Shown here piece after piece: positions 1 through 13,261 of a DNA stretch of 64,000 nt (position 1 is its first letter; every line of letters starts with the position of its first letter). The notes under the pieces were generated by a model, which did no database searches, was not told where the DNA came from, and worked only from the letters and a program-made list of their open reading frames with translations. The position numbers were made by a program, and so were the translations under genes. Source of the DNA: Armigeres subalbatus (Eukaryota; Arthropoda; Insecta; Diptera; Culicidae); NCBI RefSeq assembly GCF_024139115.2, contig NC_085140.1, positions 233,494,371 to 233,558,370 of the forward strand, written 5' to 3'.

Positions 1-135
1 AATAACTGAGGGAATGCTAATAGAATATTAATTTAAAAAGCAGGCCAAGCTCCAGTTGGAATGTTGAGTCACTGAAGAAGAGGAAAAACTATATAACCAA
101 ATCAAGTTGCGTTTGAGTTGCTGCAGCCAATTCGG
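1..135. repeat. SINE-type 3' tail fragment
   Basis: AACTGAGGGAATGCTAATAG..AAGCAGGCC..GAAGAAGAG is shared with 7535-7620, where it follows a tRNA-like B box. It looks like the 3' tail of an Aedes-type SINE cut by the window edge. Confidence 0.5.
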
Positions 136-247
136 TTTAAATTGTGCTACTCGGGCGTTTGGATGTTTTATGTTGTATCCGCAAACAGGTTCCGCCAAAT
201 CGACCATGTGCCACCCAAACCGCACAAGTCCTAGGGTTGGGCAGGAC

Positions 248-644
248 TAGAGGCCTGAATAAGAGAAACGCGGATAGAAAATATGACTCTGCCAACACTG
301 TATTCAATCTTCTTCATCAAAGAACAACACATGGAAAGGAAGAAATGGTTTATGTAGATAAAATCTCACAATCCGCTATTTCATGTGTCCACATCACATA
401 ACAACAGAATCCAATAAACAATGGAATTTCATTTCATAATCTATAAATGACTTGCATATATTATTGCAAACTAATATAAAATACATTCAATTTTGTTTAT
501 TTAAAAATGGCATAAAATCGAATTTGGCCGTTTTCAGTATTTGAGCCAATATTTTGGCTGCTTGACAGGTCTCCTGCTCGATTAGCTGCTGTTTTTTGAC
601 GGTTCGGCACATACCTATCCGCGTTTCTCTTATTCAGGCCTCTA
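248..644. mobile_element. 397-bp hAT-like MITE, copy 1
   Basis: Perfect 8-bp target duplication GGCAGGAC (240-247 and 645-652). Ends TAGAGGCCTGAATAAG and CTTATTCAGGCCTCTA are inverted repeats of about 28 bp. No coding capacity. A second copy with its own target duplication is at 30539-30932. Confidence 0.9.
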
Positions 645-652
645 GGCAGGAC

Positions 653-3600
653 CAGAGCATAAAATATTCACCTTCAAGAAGCAACGCAGGTTAAGAACAT
701 TTATGTTGCCAAACTCGAATGGTTTTGGTTTTCTCATATTTCTTATCGGTTATCGGTTTAGGGCTCTAACCAGTTATTTTTACAAGGACTCTGAGATATA
801 CGTGGTTTATGAGCAACATAAAAAAATTAAAAAAAATTGTTTTGCCAAAATCAAATCAAATCAAATACAACCAATAACAAGAAATTGCAAAAAAGGAAAC
901 ATCAAAATCAGCTATTACTGTACGTTGAAATACTAATAATAATTGAATTGCTAAATTTGTTCTTTATTTATTGTTATGCTCTTGCTTATAATAACATATA
1001 AATAGGAAATCTGGCTATAATAATAGAATTTGTTGTTTGGAAGCTACTTTATGTTATTCGTGAAAAACATGAAAATATTAGAAAAAACACATAAAAATAA
1101 CAATACCACAGCAAAATAGGTTATTATTATGTTATTAGTTTGTTATTCACCGTTACCCGGGATGTCAGTTTTGGTTCCACCGTCTACAAAATAATAACTA
1201 TTTTACCATTAATATGTCAATAACTGAATAGAAAAATCTGATATTGGTTTGTTTGATATCGTTACCAAAATGGCAAAAATAATAACATACATTGTTAAAG
1301 CAAATAGCTCTTAAATAACTCATTTATCCATTATAATAACAAACCAAATGATTTTTTCGACTTTTCTCGACAGGTGTATTATGGAATTTCTGAAACTTAA
1401 CGAATCTTCGAGTACACCAATTCTCTTACGAAAATTAATAATGAAAAATTCTTGGAATCATTCACACTAGGACTGATTAGTTATAAAATTAAAATATAAA
1501 AGACTATAGTGTAATTTATTAGCAGCGGCTTTGAGTAGTTTACCTTATTATTAACATTTTAGCCCAATCAGTCATCTGGCAACAAAGTTATGTCATAATT
1601 GTAAGAAGATTAAATCTTAAATATTTCCACGAATAAATACTACGGAGAAAAAAAAAACGTATGTTTACGTCAATTGAAACTGCCTTAATTAAATTACAAT
1701 CGCAGATTTCCATATGCGACGAAACGCGTACCCTGAAGATACAACTTCGATTTGTCTTGAAACGAATGAAGCCGAAAGTTTCCTTTGTCTTTTAAAAAGT
1801 CAATTAAGGAAAACCACGAAGAACTGTCTAAACGAATAATTGGAACAGTGTAGCAACATTTTCTTTCTATTCTTATCCAGCATCCCCTGCGGCGTCTCGT
1901 GCTCTCGTTAAAATGTTGAATCGATGATGCTTGACCAGCTAGGTGGGTGCAGGAAAACATGAGCTCGTAACGGGCTTCTCCGATAGGCACTTGTTTCCCA
2001 CCAGTAACAAGGTTCGTCATAATGAAAATAAATAAGCATATTTCTCCAGAACATCTTCCGCATCGCGTGGCCATTGTAAGGCATCGCGCGACATAACAAT
2101 GCTCTCAAGCTTTATCGGGTTTTACGCGAGGCTGCTCCATTTATTATACGATATAACGAAGCACTATTCTAGTTGGGTTAACATGTTTCATCCTAAGTAT
2201 TTGTTTTATATGCTATATCAACTAAATCTTCTTTTCAATGGCAATGATAGTAAAATATGAAAAGGAATGGCATGATAATTGATGAAAGTACACGTTTCAA
2301 AACGGTTTTGTTCTATCATCTAATATCACTCCTTAATATGCATTTGGACAGATACGCGTATTACCACAAGAAACAGTTAAGCCGTATTTGCTACATAGAA
2401 GGAAGATGAACTATCAAAATAATAGATACAAAGGTAGGCAGTCTTCAGATTTACCTCATTTTGACGAAATATCTAACGTTTTGGTAAGGCGAACACTCTG
2501 CCGGCACAAGCATACGATGTACCACGCGTCTCCACTCACTATCCATGCCAAAATCATGATAAGCCGACGCATGGGGCCTTGTTTCCATGATTTTTCCGGC
2601 AACAGAATACCACTACTGAAATATGAATTTTCTCAATATTATTGATATTTTCAGTTATTTTTAGATGGCATCTACAAGATTTATCAATTGACTGTTGCGA
2701 GAGGTAAAAATGCATATGAAAATCGTTACAACTAAAAGGTTTAAGCAGTACCCAGGATTTGCAGGAATCGCTCTCAATAGATAACGAACAACAATAAAAG
2801 AAAGCAAAAAATGTTCCAAATCGTAACAAGCCTTGATAACAAATTTATCAAACTTATATTATTTTTACTCACTTATGTAGCAGTTCAATTGCCGGTGTGG
2901 CATCTGCATCACAGATGTCATCGATTCTCGTTCGACTAAAGCAGATCGCAATTGTTGCGTCCTGCTGAGTCAAAATTCTACATGTCCCATATTTCTTCAT
3001 TGCACCACTCCGGGTCAGAATTGTTCAACCCTCGTCAGTCATCGACCGTGCCATAATGGTCGATGTACTGCATAATAAATTTCCAACGAAAGGATCAATT
3101 TACCAAGTCAATGTTCTACGCCTGTTTCCAACCGGCGCTGTTCCCATGCCACATGAGCGTGCTAACGCTGCAATGTGCATTCTCTTTTAATCATGTCTCT
3201 CTCCTTGTCGTTCTATGTATTGATCACTGATTGGCTACAAAATATATAATGACTTCAAATACCTCCAGGTCACAAGAGTTTAGCTTAAGTCAAAATGGTT
3301 AAATAAAATCAAGGATGGATGTAAAGTCATCGAGTGTAGTTCATTGGAAAAGAACTCCCTAAATTATAAACGTATATTACACCGGACCCTGTAAGCCATT
3401 TCTTTTCTAGTAACTATTTCCACAATTCAAAATCACTATTTGGTAACTTATCATCATCATGAGCAATAGTCACTATTTTATGCAGCATTGACCAGTGTTG
3501 TGCTTAATCATTATCAGACGATCATGGTTGCAATTTTCATGTGAAAACTTCTCACGTGAAAACAGTAGGCGAGTTGTCGCCGGCGACAACTTTTTAAATT

Positions 3601-4196
3601 TTGTACTCAAACGATAATAAACACAGAATTTTCATTCAATCATTAATCTTCCCTAATAATAGATAATTGTCAACAGTCCCGTTTTATCTTCTATTTGGCG
3701 TTATAGCGTCATGCTAGTAAGGAAAAAGAGTTCAAAATGTAACGGTAAATGCTTCAAATCAAGATTCGATTTTCAAACGATTCTTAATCGCTGGCGACTT
3801 TTAATCACTTGATAATTTAAAAGTAAAATCGCGGGTGAGTTTGATCATTCTTGATTTTTTTGTAAATTTGATTTTTCCCAACCCTGGCATTGACTGCTAC
3901 CAGCCCTGTAGATGCCATCGTAAAGCGCAGGGCTGCCCAACGCACGGCCCGCGGGCCGGATGCGACCCTCGCCTCCATTTTGTATGACCCGCGGCGTGTA
4001 AGAAAAATAACCTCATATTCGGTCCGCCAGCTTTTCTATCTAGCTCGAGGAACTCTTTTTTATTATTCATGATTAAAAACGTAAGCTTTAAATCAAAGCT
4101 ACTGCTGCAAAATCATTTATTTGAATTTGAAACGAAAAATAATATTTTACATAATTTGAAATGATTGCATAAGCGACCGCAAGACACAGAAGGATG
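653..4196. other. AT-rich non-coding stretch
   Basis: Apart from the AT-rich MITE fragment at 950-1160 I see no gene here. Short frames at 1694-2108, 2388-2829 and 3890-4072 show no family motif or exon signals. A GC-richer patch at 2880-3200 is unexplained. Confidence 0.5.
950..1160. repeat. fragment of AT-rich CCCGGG-ended MITE
   Basis: AATAACA/TTATTATG-rich stretch that ends TTATTCACCGTTACCCGGG, like the end of the element at 40667-41100. The other terminus was not found. Confidence 0.4.
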
Positions 4197-4204
4197 ATGT
4201 AGAT

Positions 4205-6152
4205 CAGCGGTTCTAAACCTGGGGTACATGTACCCCTGGGGGTACCTTCGCTGGCCCTAGGGGGTACCTCGGACAAAAATGCGTAATGGCGGACGTATTA
4301 CAATTAAACCGTTTGTTTGAGAAACTGCATTGTAACATTTTTGGCCAAAATGAGAATTTTATATATTCTGAATTCTCGTCCAAAAATATACTTGAATATG
4401 TACAAGAAAAAAAATAGTTCTGGAATGTATTTTTTTTTTTTCGTTTGTTCGAGAGACTACATATGTGCACGTACTTTAAAGTGCAATTATGGAGTACTGC
4501 TTCTACAGTTTTTGCACTGGAATTACCCCAGGGTCTTAAGTTTTTCCAAAAATATCGATCTGTATCAAAGAAATCAAAAAATTCGGAGCTTATTTGTTTA
4601 AAAACAGTTTTTTGTTGTTTTCTCGGAATGGTGTAAAATGAATATAGGCAGTTTATCAAACAAATGATTTAATTCTAATCGAAACTCATTAATAAAGTTT
4701 TATTAATTGTGTGTTTTTAATTTCAAAACAATGTCTTGTACATCATATGCAAGGCGATCAGTAAGCTAAAGCCTCCACAACCAGTACTATGTATGATGGG
4801 CTGCGGAATAAAAGATCAAACGGATAAAATGTCGAATAAACCTTTTTTTTTCAAAAAAAAATCTTAGATGCAATCTTCCTGATCGAAATGAAATGAGGAA
4901 TAATATGTTAAGAATATGCTTATGAACTAAAATTTAGGATCTAAAGGTTCGGAAGCCTCCTTTTAAGAGGCGTGAAGGTTTTTTTTTCCAAACAATGCTC
5001 GTTTACTTCGTTGCAAGAGGATTAGAAGCATCTTTCTACGCTTCTCGGAAGTCTTCTTCCAAGCAGCTCCTTTTAAGGAGCTTGGAAGACTCTTTTTTTT
5101 AAAAAAAAAAGGCCTGCAAGCCGGCTTTCAAAAGACCCGGAAACCTCCTTTCAAGAGGCCTGGAAGCCTCGTTTCAAAAGGCTTGGACGGCTCATTTTAA
5201 GAGGGTCGGAAGTCTTCTTTCAAAAAGCTCGGAAGGCCCCTTTCAAGAGGCTCGAAAAGTTCTTTTCAAAAGATTTGGAAAGCTCCTTTCAGGAAGATTG
5301 GAAGCAGAGGCTCGGTAGCCTCCTTTCACGAGGCTCGTAAGCCTTCTTTCAAGAGACTCGGAAGTCTGCTTTCAAGAGGCTTGGAAGCCTCCTTTCAAGA
5401 TGCTTTGAAGATTCCTTTAAAGAGACCCGGAAGCCACATTTTAAGATGCCCGGAAGCCTACTTTCAAGAGGCTCGGCAGCCTCCTTTTAAAAGGGTTGGA
5501 AGCCTTCTTCCAAAAAGCTCGGAAGGCTCCTTTCATAAGGCTCGGAAGGTTCATTTCAAAAGGCTTGGACGCCTCCTTTTAAGAGAGCCGGAAGTCTTCT
5601 TTCAAAAAGCTCGGAGGCTCCTTTCAAGAGGCTCGGAAGGTTCATTTCAAATGGTTCGGAAAGCTCCTTTCAAGAGGTTTGGAAGCCTTCTTTCAAGAGG
5701 CTCGGAAGTCTGCTTTCAAAAGGCTTGGAAGCCTCCTTTCAACAGGCTTAAAAGCCTACTTTCGAAAGGATCGGAAGCCTGCTATCAAGAGACCAGGAAG
5801 ACTCCTTTCAAGAGACCCGGAAGCCTCTTTTAAAAAGAATCGGAAGCCTTCTTTCAAAAAGCTCGGAAGGCTCCTTTCAAAAGGTTCGGAAGATGCCTTT
5901 CAAAATGCTCGGAAGGTTTCTTCCAAGAGGCTTGTAAGCATGTTAGAGGCTCGTAGGTCGTTAGTCTCCTTTTAAGAGCCTCCTTTCAAGATGCAAAGGA
6001 AATCTTCGTTTAAGTGATTCGAAAGCTGGCATTCAAGAGGCTCTCAGAAGCCTCTTATGAAGAAAGGCAGAAGCTTACTTTTAAGATGGGGTACCTCAAT
6101 TAATGCAAAAGTTCGAAGGGGTACCTCTCAAGAAAAAGGTTGAGAACCGCTG
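4205..6152. mobile_element. 1.95-kb hAT-like element carrying a minisatellite
   Basis: 8-bp target duplication ATGTAGAT at 4197-4204 and 6153-6160. Ends CAGCGGTTCTAAACCT and AGGTTGAGAACCGCTG are inverted, typical of hAT termini. The interior has a unique-looking block (4290-4700) and a long tandem array (4930-6080). No transposase frame. Confidence 0.88.
4930..6080. repeat. 23-bp minisatellite, about 50 degenerate units
   Basis: Units of about 23 bp on the model CGGAAGCCTCCTTTCAAGAGGCT, each itself partly palindromic (CCTCTT..AAGAGG). The array creates an open frame with a repeating KRLGSLL/FKR pattern, which I take as a by-product and not a gene. Confidence 0.85.
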
Positions 6153-6160
6153 ATGTAGAT

Positions 6161-7350
6161 GATTAATCAGATTAGTTTATGTTTACGTTGAAAAACAAAA
6201 AAGGAAGACTGGTTTGCCTAATTTGTTTGGAAATTTTTGATATATTGAAGGAATGAAATCTAAATCCAAGCATTCTATGAAATATGAAATTTGAAAAGGC
6301 CTAGTTGATATAACTTCAAATGCTCAAAGGACAATCAATTTAAATTTCCATTTAGGACGGAACAAATATTTATTTCTTCTTTCCTCCCATTAACTTTTCG
6401 ATAATGAAGGTAGTGTGAGATAAAAATTAAAGGCGTAATTGATAAAATCGAAAAACTCATCAGTTTTCTTAAAGAATTTTCTATAAAAGCTCATTTTATT
6501 ATTTTCCCGGTAAAACTGATAAACTGATAAACTACTGATATACTACTTTGTTCGCCTCGATGATGATGATGGATTTTATATATATTGACGTAATTGTAAT
6601 TTGACCTTTTTTTTGTGTAAGTCTACAAAAGTTTGAGTCTCGCGCGCGCAAAGCAGATATGAATGATTTTTATTAAATTTATGTACAGACTTGCGCATTT
6701 TCAACTGTTTGAATGATTCTTTGGATTAGTAATGGGCTATCTGGTAGAGTTTTGTTCCCGTGATTGATACCGAAACTTTTGATATCGACGGAGCGGTAAC
6801 ACAAGTTTTAGTTTTGTTGACGACTTAGATTATTAATTTTATTGATGCTTATGAGTGACAAACGTTAAGTGGGCTTGTATAAACATGAAACGCGATTCTT
6901 GGTGGAACTTTTGAAATCTGTGCGAGAGGTATCACAAGTTTTGCATTTTAGTAAAAACTCGAAGTATCACTACCGATGCTTATGAGAATCTGTAGATGAA
7001 AACAACAGTTTTTTCTTAATTTACATTTTTTGCTGGATAGTAATGGAAAGTTATGTAATTCATATCTGTGATGGTAATCAGATCGTTTTTGTTTTTTTTT
7101 TGCAAATCTGATTAAATTGTTATATCAAATTCAATTAATTATCTTAAAGATAAATCGTCTAGCTCAAACCTTTGTAGGGGTATGTGGCGGGACCATCATC
7201 ATCATCATCATCATCATCCGACTTCGTCAGCAGATAGGAATAACCAGCGCGGGGGGGAAACATACATTTTCAGTGCAATACGTAAACAAACGAGCATAAA
7301 TTCCATACAAAAATCCAAGATGGCTGAGTTGGGGATATTGACAAGTCGGA
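6161..7350. other. AT-rich non-coding stretch with a (CAT)n microsatellite
   Basis: No gene recognised. A CAT trinucleotide run of about nine units lies at 7195-7219. Confidence 0.55.
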
Positions 7351-7369
7351 TAACCTGTACATAAAAAAA

Positions 7370-7625
7370 TCTTGGGCGTAGGATTGCCAATCCGGAGATG
7401 GCGAGTTCGATTCTAGCTTCGGAAGTTTTCGGGTTGGAAACTTTCTCGACACCACCCTAGGCACAAGTGTATCCATTATACTTGCCACACAAGATATACG
7501 CTCATGTAATGACGGGCATAGAAAAGCTTTCAGTTAATAACTCAGGAAATGCTAATGGAATACTAAGTTGAAAAGCAGGCCAAGTGTTAGTTGAAATATT
7601 GTGCCATTAGAGAAGAAGAACAGTT
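7370..7625 (+). repeat. tRNA-derived SINE
   Basis: A B-box-like GCGAGTTCGATTCTAG at about 7407 (consensus GGTTCGANTCC), then body and a tail ending in GAAGAAGAAC. The tail matches 1-135. The A box is less clear. Insect SINEs of this type are transcribed by RNA polymerase III. Confidence 0.6.
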
Positions 7626-7654
7626 CAGTGCTTTAAATCGATTGTTTCCAATAA

Positions 7655-10408
7655 GGTACACCGGGGCAAGTTAAAACGGTGTTTTTAAAGTTGAAATTCG
7701 AAGTGCTGTAAAAAAATTACCCTTTGATATATTTTGAATCCGTTTGAGGTGTTTGCTAGTTCGGGCAAAATATTATACCTACATGAAAAATAAGCAACCT
7801 TAACAAACTTTTTAATTAATATTTTTTATATTTAAATTATTTTTTGATATGCATCGTTTCAACTTGCCCCGCGAATCGGGGCTTTGTTCTAGAAATCTGA
7901 AAACAAATCCCACTTTTGTTGTCTCATCTTGATATTTACTCGCATAAAAATCAGATTCCAGATTTTGATAGATACTCTTTTACACAAAAAAAACTTAAGT
8001 ATAATCCTTTTAATTGTCCCACAGCAATAAATACGGATAAAGAATATTATGTCAATTTTTTTAGAAAGATGCCAATTTTTACCAATTTATTTGACTTTTT
8101 TTGTATTTCTCTATGTAAAACAAGTTTGATAAATTCAACGGCAAATTACTCAAGTCGGCGAAAATGACACGGGACTCTTATGCGAATAAGGGCAGTGTAC
8201 AACAAAGTCACAAGCGTATTTTCAGAGACCGAATTCTGGAGAACGCACTACGCTTTATCAAATTGATTTCCTCCTACTGGTGATCACTCGGATTACTATT
8301 CAGGGTGCTTCATTATTTGGTTCACTTGTATATTGCGTAGTAGGGTGGTTCAAAAAATCGATTTTGCTCCACAGTGCTCATCTGATTCTTTATTATGTTC
8401 TGAGTGTTCTCTGAAAATTTGAGCTCATTTGGATTAACACTGATTCAGCACAAGCCGTTTCAAGTTTGCATGTAAATTAGTATGGGGAAATTTATTTTTT
8501 CATTATACTGTTAATAACTCTTCCCCATTAATCGCAGGTTAAAAGAAAACCTACATAGCTAAAAGGAATACTCAACAGCTTTCACTCAGTGAAAACCACA
8601 TCTTAATTAGTCGTTCCAATAATTAGTAATCGAATTTAATCTATACCGTGGTTTTCTGGAGCTAATTACATAACTCCTCAACAGGCAACATTGCTGCTCG
8701 TGGCGCGAAAGATAGCACACACAAATTCAGGCTACTATGTTGCACTGCGCATTTCAGTGATGCCCTCAAAGAAGTTTCACGATTATGACTAAAGATTCGC
8801 AACCTATCTTAAAATCGATTACTAATTATTGGAGCAATTAATCAACATGCGGTTTTCGTTGGGTGAAAGCTGTTGAGTATTCCTTTTAGCTATGTAGGTT
8901 TTCTTTTAACCTGCGCTTAATGAGGAAGAGTTATTAACAGTATAATGAAAAAATAAATATCCCCATACTAATTTACATTCAAACTTGAAACGTCTTGTGC
9001 TAAATCAGTTTAAATTCAAATGAGCTCAAACTTTCATAGGACACTCAGAACATGATAAAGAATCAGATGAGCACTGTGGAGCAAAATCGATTTTTTGAAC
9101 CACCCTATTGCGTAGTGTGGTCCCCAGCCTGCTTACTATCAAGGGCCACACTCACACAGCAATTTTAAACTGTTGAAGCGGGCCGCGGTATATTTGCAAT
9201 ATTTCTTTATCATTTCGAATTGAATTTTGAAGTATAATACAAAGTAATCAAAAAATCTGTTTAAAAAACATACTTGTAAGGGCATTACATACTACAGCGT
9301 AGCTGAGTTTTAGTTCATATTATTACACACTTCTGCGATAGCGGACTTAGCGTGAAATTTTACTTTCGCAACAAAATCTACTCGGCTTAGTTGGCAAAAC
9401 TATTTTACCAAATAAACATCTGTCGACCGATTCTAAGAGTTTTTTTTTTATCATCCAGTATTATTGTTCAATGAAAATCGTTGCAAATAACGACAGCATG
9501 TTTGAATCGTGTTTTTGAAGCCAGGTGAACTTACCAGCAGTACTTATTTTCTGACTTTTTCAATCTGAGATATTCAAACGGGATTAAACCTGCATTGCCC
9601 GACGTGTCGACTCGTTTATTTGATCTTTTTTCAAGGAAAATGCTCATCAGGAAAAAGACTCAATAACGGGCCGAAACGTCGGACACTGCAAATGTAAACC
9701 CGTTTGAATATCTCTAACTAACAAATTCAGACAATAAGAATAATTATCCCAGTCGAACTACAACCACTAACCAGCATTATTGAATAGAACTTTAAGTGAA
9801 TCTGAACTCTGATCTGTTTACCGTGTTTTTATTATTTCCAAGTAATTAAATTTTCTGGAAACCTTTTCTTGATCATCCCAACTAATCGCAGCATGACAAA
9901 ATCTTGATTTCGTTGAACATTTTTCTTAGTGTGAAGTACGTTAACATGACGCATTTTCAGGAATTATAAATCAAGAAATTTTTAATCGAATTTTGCCACA
10001 ACTTAACTTATTTTGAAGAATGAAAGAATTCATATTAGGGTGCAATGTATAACAACACTATTTTTACATAAGAACGTTATATATTCTTGGTTAAAGCGCC
10101 AAAATACCATCAAAGTATGTTGCCGTTAGCCTACATAGCATGTATGAAGTGAGAAATTTATTTAATCTTGATGATAAAAAGATTCTTGGTTTATATGTTT
10201 CTTGAACATCAAAATAATATGAACTAGACATACACACTCAGTTTTTATTTCCGCAGCTCGGCAAAATCCGCACAGCCGTGTGCCCAGCAAAATAAAAAAA
10301 ACTTATATCTGATTGTTGAAAAAAAAAATATCAGAACATTCGGTCATTTCTTATCTGAATTACAGCTTCCGTTTCAACTTACCCCGCATTTCAACTTGCC
10401 CCGGTGTA
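7655..10408. mobile_element. GGTAC..CCGGGGCAAG element, non-coding, with nested hAT palindrome
   Basis: Ends GGTACACCGGGGCAAGTT and, inverted, AACTTGCCCCGGTGTA. Internal half-copies of the end motif (TTGCCCCGCG near 7865; CTTACCCCGC near 10380). Same end type as 21036-23121 and 49249-50635. No clear target duplication. A palindromic element (8341-9107) is inserted inside. Confidence 0.65.
8341..9107. mobile_element. 767-bp near-complete palindrome, hAT-like
   Basis: Perfect 8-bp duplication TTGCGTAG (8333-8340, 9108-9115). Ends TAGGGTGGTTCAAAAAATCG and its inverse. Inverted arms of roughly 300 bp around a centre near 8725, so the whole element could fold into one hairpin. Confidence 0.9.
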
Positions 10409-10409
10409 G

Positions 10410-12240
10410 TCGTACACAGAAAAAAAATCCGTGGGAAAAATTACTATTTTGTAGACTACGCTCTGTTTTTAAAACAACCATAAAAATTCAGTACAATCAA
10501 CCACGGTTTCAGATAAATTCACCACTGTTTCAGTTCATGTGACAACATTCCCCATGGGTCACAGTTGATTTTAACTGCGCGCATGGTAAAATCAAACGGA
10601 TTTGTTATCTGCTGGAAATCTTCGGTGTATATTCTTAAAATAACCCTCGGAATGGTAGTTTCGACTGCAATATTTTTTTGCGTGTATATAATCTTGGGGA
10701 AATCGATTGACAAAAATTCTCCATAATCGGTGAAAACACGGCTTAGCTTTTAGTCTATACTTGCTGACTAGTTTTTGCTACAGTCTTAATTTGAAACTAT
10801 TGGCAGAATCCTATCGTGCTTAAGGACGTAATCCTACGTAAGATGCGTAAACGCGCAATAGGATGGCACCCAATTAGTCTTCCTGGACTTGCATTGAATA
10901 CCATAAAACACATCTCAAAACTTCCTTGATTTTCAATTTTAACACAGTTGTGATACAATTGCACATAATGAGGTTGTTGAATAATTCACAGTGTCTACTT
11001 CTAGAAGGAACTACCGGCGGACGGGGCTCGTTTTGGTACTTTGGTACTTGAAGTTGAACAATCAAATTCGTCACTATTCGAAAGTTGTACGACAATTTAA
11101 ACATTTTTCTATGTGAATTGCCATATAAATAAATTGCCTTTCGATTGACTTTTAAATCACAACTAAGTTACCTGAAACATTATTGAAGTTTGCATTATAT
11201 TACTCGGAATTCACTTCATAGTATTACAATTTCCGATTCCCAATCAAACACAAGAATTTTTAAATAAAAATGCATCAAAAACTTCTACCGAGGGACACCG
11301 GAAAACGTATACTTAAATAATTCAATATATTAATTAAGTAGTGCCTACAAAGTACAATAATCGCAAGCAAATAAATCATTCGTCATTAACACAGTTGCAT
11401 AGAGGCCTGATTCTGAATAACTCAACAACCGTGGACAGATGTTGTAGCAAGGGATCGAAAACCGTATCGCTATGTTTTGACTGAATGAATAAATTAAACC
11501 TAAATGGCTAAGCTGACACTGTAAACAGTTTCATAACATACTGAGAAACGGACAGTTTGATTTGTTAACCTTTATTTAATATAATTTGGAAACTAAACAC
11601 AGTACATTTGGTACATTTTTAATAGGCGAACAAAACACGTTCGTTGGTTGTCGATTTATTTTATGTTTGTTTTATTTTTAAAGGCTACGAGAACAGTATC
11701 TAAATTGTTTAAATAAAATTTTCCAAATTTTCGGGTTTTCTCCTCTATAATATCAATGTTCGAGAATAAAATCAAATTTTCAATTCTATAAATTTTCAAC
11801 GTGTGTCCTGTCCGTTGTCTAGGTGTTAAGCAAAAAAAGTGTGTCCCTAACGATTTTTGAGGATTCCAAAAGATCAATCGTATCCTTACTTGTAATATAA
11901 TTAACTGACCGTTTTTTTATTTCTTTATTTTTCTAGCCAAAATCGCCAAAAATGATCGATAAATCAATTTCAACAGCTCTGTCGAAATATGAAAACTTTT
12001 AAAATTTTAGTGAAAGCCTAAAAATCTTTTTTAAATTAAATAGAGGAATATCTCTGAATAGATCAGACCATTTAGAAATGAGGCACTTTCAAATGCGTGT
12101 ATTTTTTTAACATTTAGTTTAATCGAAAAACGTTCTAAGATTGGAACAACATTAACTGAAACGAATCATGCACCGTTATTGTGCACTTTTCTGTTGATGC
12201 CGCTTGTCAGTCGGTGTCATGATTTTGGCTGGCTGCTCCC
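10410..12240. other. AT-rich non-coding stretch
   Basis: No gene recognised. A weak inverted pair (CACGGTTTCAG near 10502 and TGAAAACACGG near 10731) hints at an old MITE. Confidence 0.45.
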
Positions 12241-12243
12241 TTA

Positions 12244-12415
12244 GGGCCGATGCCCACGTAGCGGTTTTTCAACGCCACGTGCACGCAGTGTTAAAATAAC
12301 GCTGGTGTGCATCGGCGTGGTGACGCTGCGTTACCGCTTTTTCCCGGTGCACACCTGCCTCTTTTTGACGCCACGTGCACTCTGCGTTGGAAAGACGCTA
12401 CGTGGGCATCGAGCC
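12244..12415. mobile_element. 172-bp GC-rich MITE with TTA duplication, copy 1
   Basis: TTA on both sides (12241-12243, 12416-12418). Ends GGGCCGATGCCCACGTAGCG and CGCTACGTGGGCATCGAGCC. Internally palindromic. Three-base TWA duplications are typical of PIF/Harbinger. A second copy of the same length is at 23174-23345. Confidence 0.85.
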
Positions 12416-12639
12416 TTAATCTTCAGTTTCTGGTTGATAATCACCCAAAATGACTCTATTGTATGAACTGAGGACAATTTGATAGAGATTTTTTGGGATG
12501 TACTAGACTCCACTATTGTAGTATCATTGTAGCACTTTCTTGCTACAATGGCAGCTGGCTTAATCTAGCCAAAACGTAAATGGGCCATCATGGGACTGAA
12601 TGAAAAATAAAATCCGGCTTTTGACGCAGATGCAGTTTG

Positions 12640-12845
12640 CAGGACTCTTCTTCTTCTTATTGGCATTACATCCCCACACTGGGACAGAGCCGCCTCGCAG
12701 CTTAGTGTTCATTAAGCACTTCCACAGTTGTTAACTGCGAGAAAGAGATCAGCTGTACCTCGTAGATGGACATAAGATTGGTTTATAGTTGTTATGAAGC
12801 AATGTGGAAAGGCCCGAGAAGCCAAATCTATTGTGTACCGACGCT
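12640..12845. repeat. dispersed SINE-like repeat with TTCTTCTTC edge
   Basis: Runs from TTCTTCTTCTTATTGGCATT to GAAGCCAAATCTATTG. The TTCTTC edge is the complement of the GAAGAAG tails at 1-135 and 7535-7620, so this is a minus-oriented relative. Confidence 0.5.
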
Positions 12846-13261
12846 ACTATGCAGTTTACACGATAGACCATATGAAATAGATTTCTGATTCCACAGCACA
12901 ATGAATTATGATTGAAAGGTTGGCCGACATTACGCGGTAAAACATTCCGCGGTAAACCATTTCGCGGTGTACCATTTCGCGGTATGTATCATTTGGCGGT
13001 AATCTGTTTCGCGGTATATATAATTTCGCGGTTTACAATTTCGCGGTGCTCCGTTTCGCGGTATTCAAGCTTAGCTTATCTTTTTAACTTTTTTTTGTAT
13101 TTTATAGAGTTTGCCAATCTTTTCTACCAACTATTAATTTTCTCTTCTTTATATGGCCGTTTCTTTCATTGCGTTTCCCTTTTGTCTTTCAAGTATTTTT
13201 CTCTTTTCTTTTACGCATTATTTTACCAGTACATTCAAAGTTAATTGCCTATATGCCGGGT

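Noticed and set aside
1694..2108. Two overlapping minus-strand frames of 126 and 66 codons
   Set aside because: No domain, codon bias or splice context; unsupported.
5381..5975. Long frames with a repeating FKRLGSLL pattern
   Set aside because: They arise from the 23-bp minisatellite; periodicity is not a multiple of three and no start or splice context supports a gene.
4930..6080. CRISPR-like array
   Set aside because: Units are contiguous, degenerate and lack unique spacers; the setting is eukaryotic.
7182..7364. Peptide with a poly-His run
   Set aside because: It is the translation of a CAT microsatellite.
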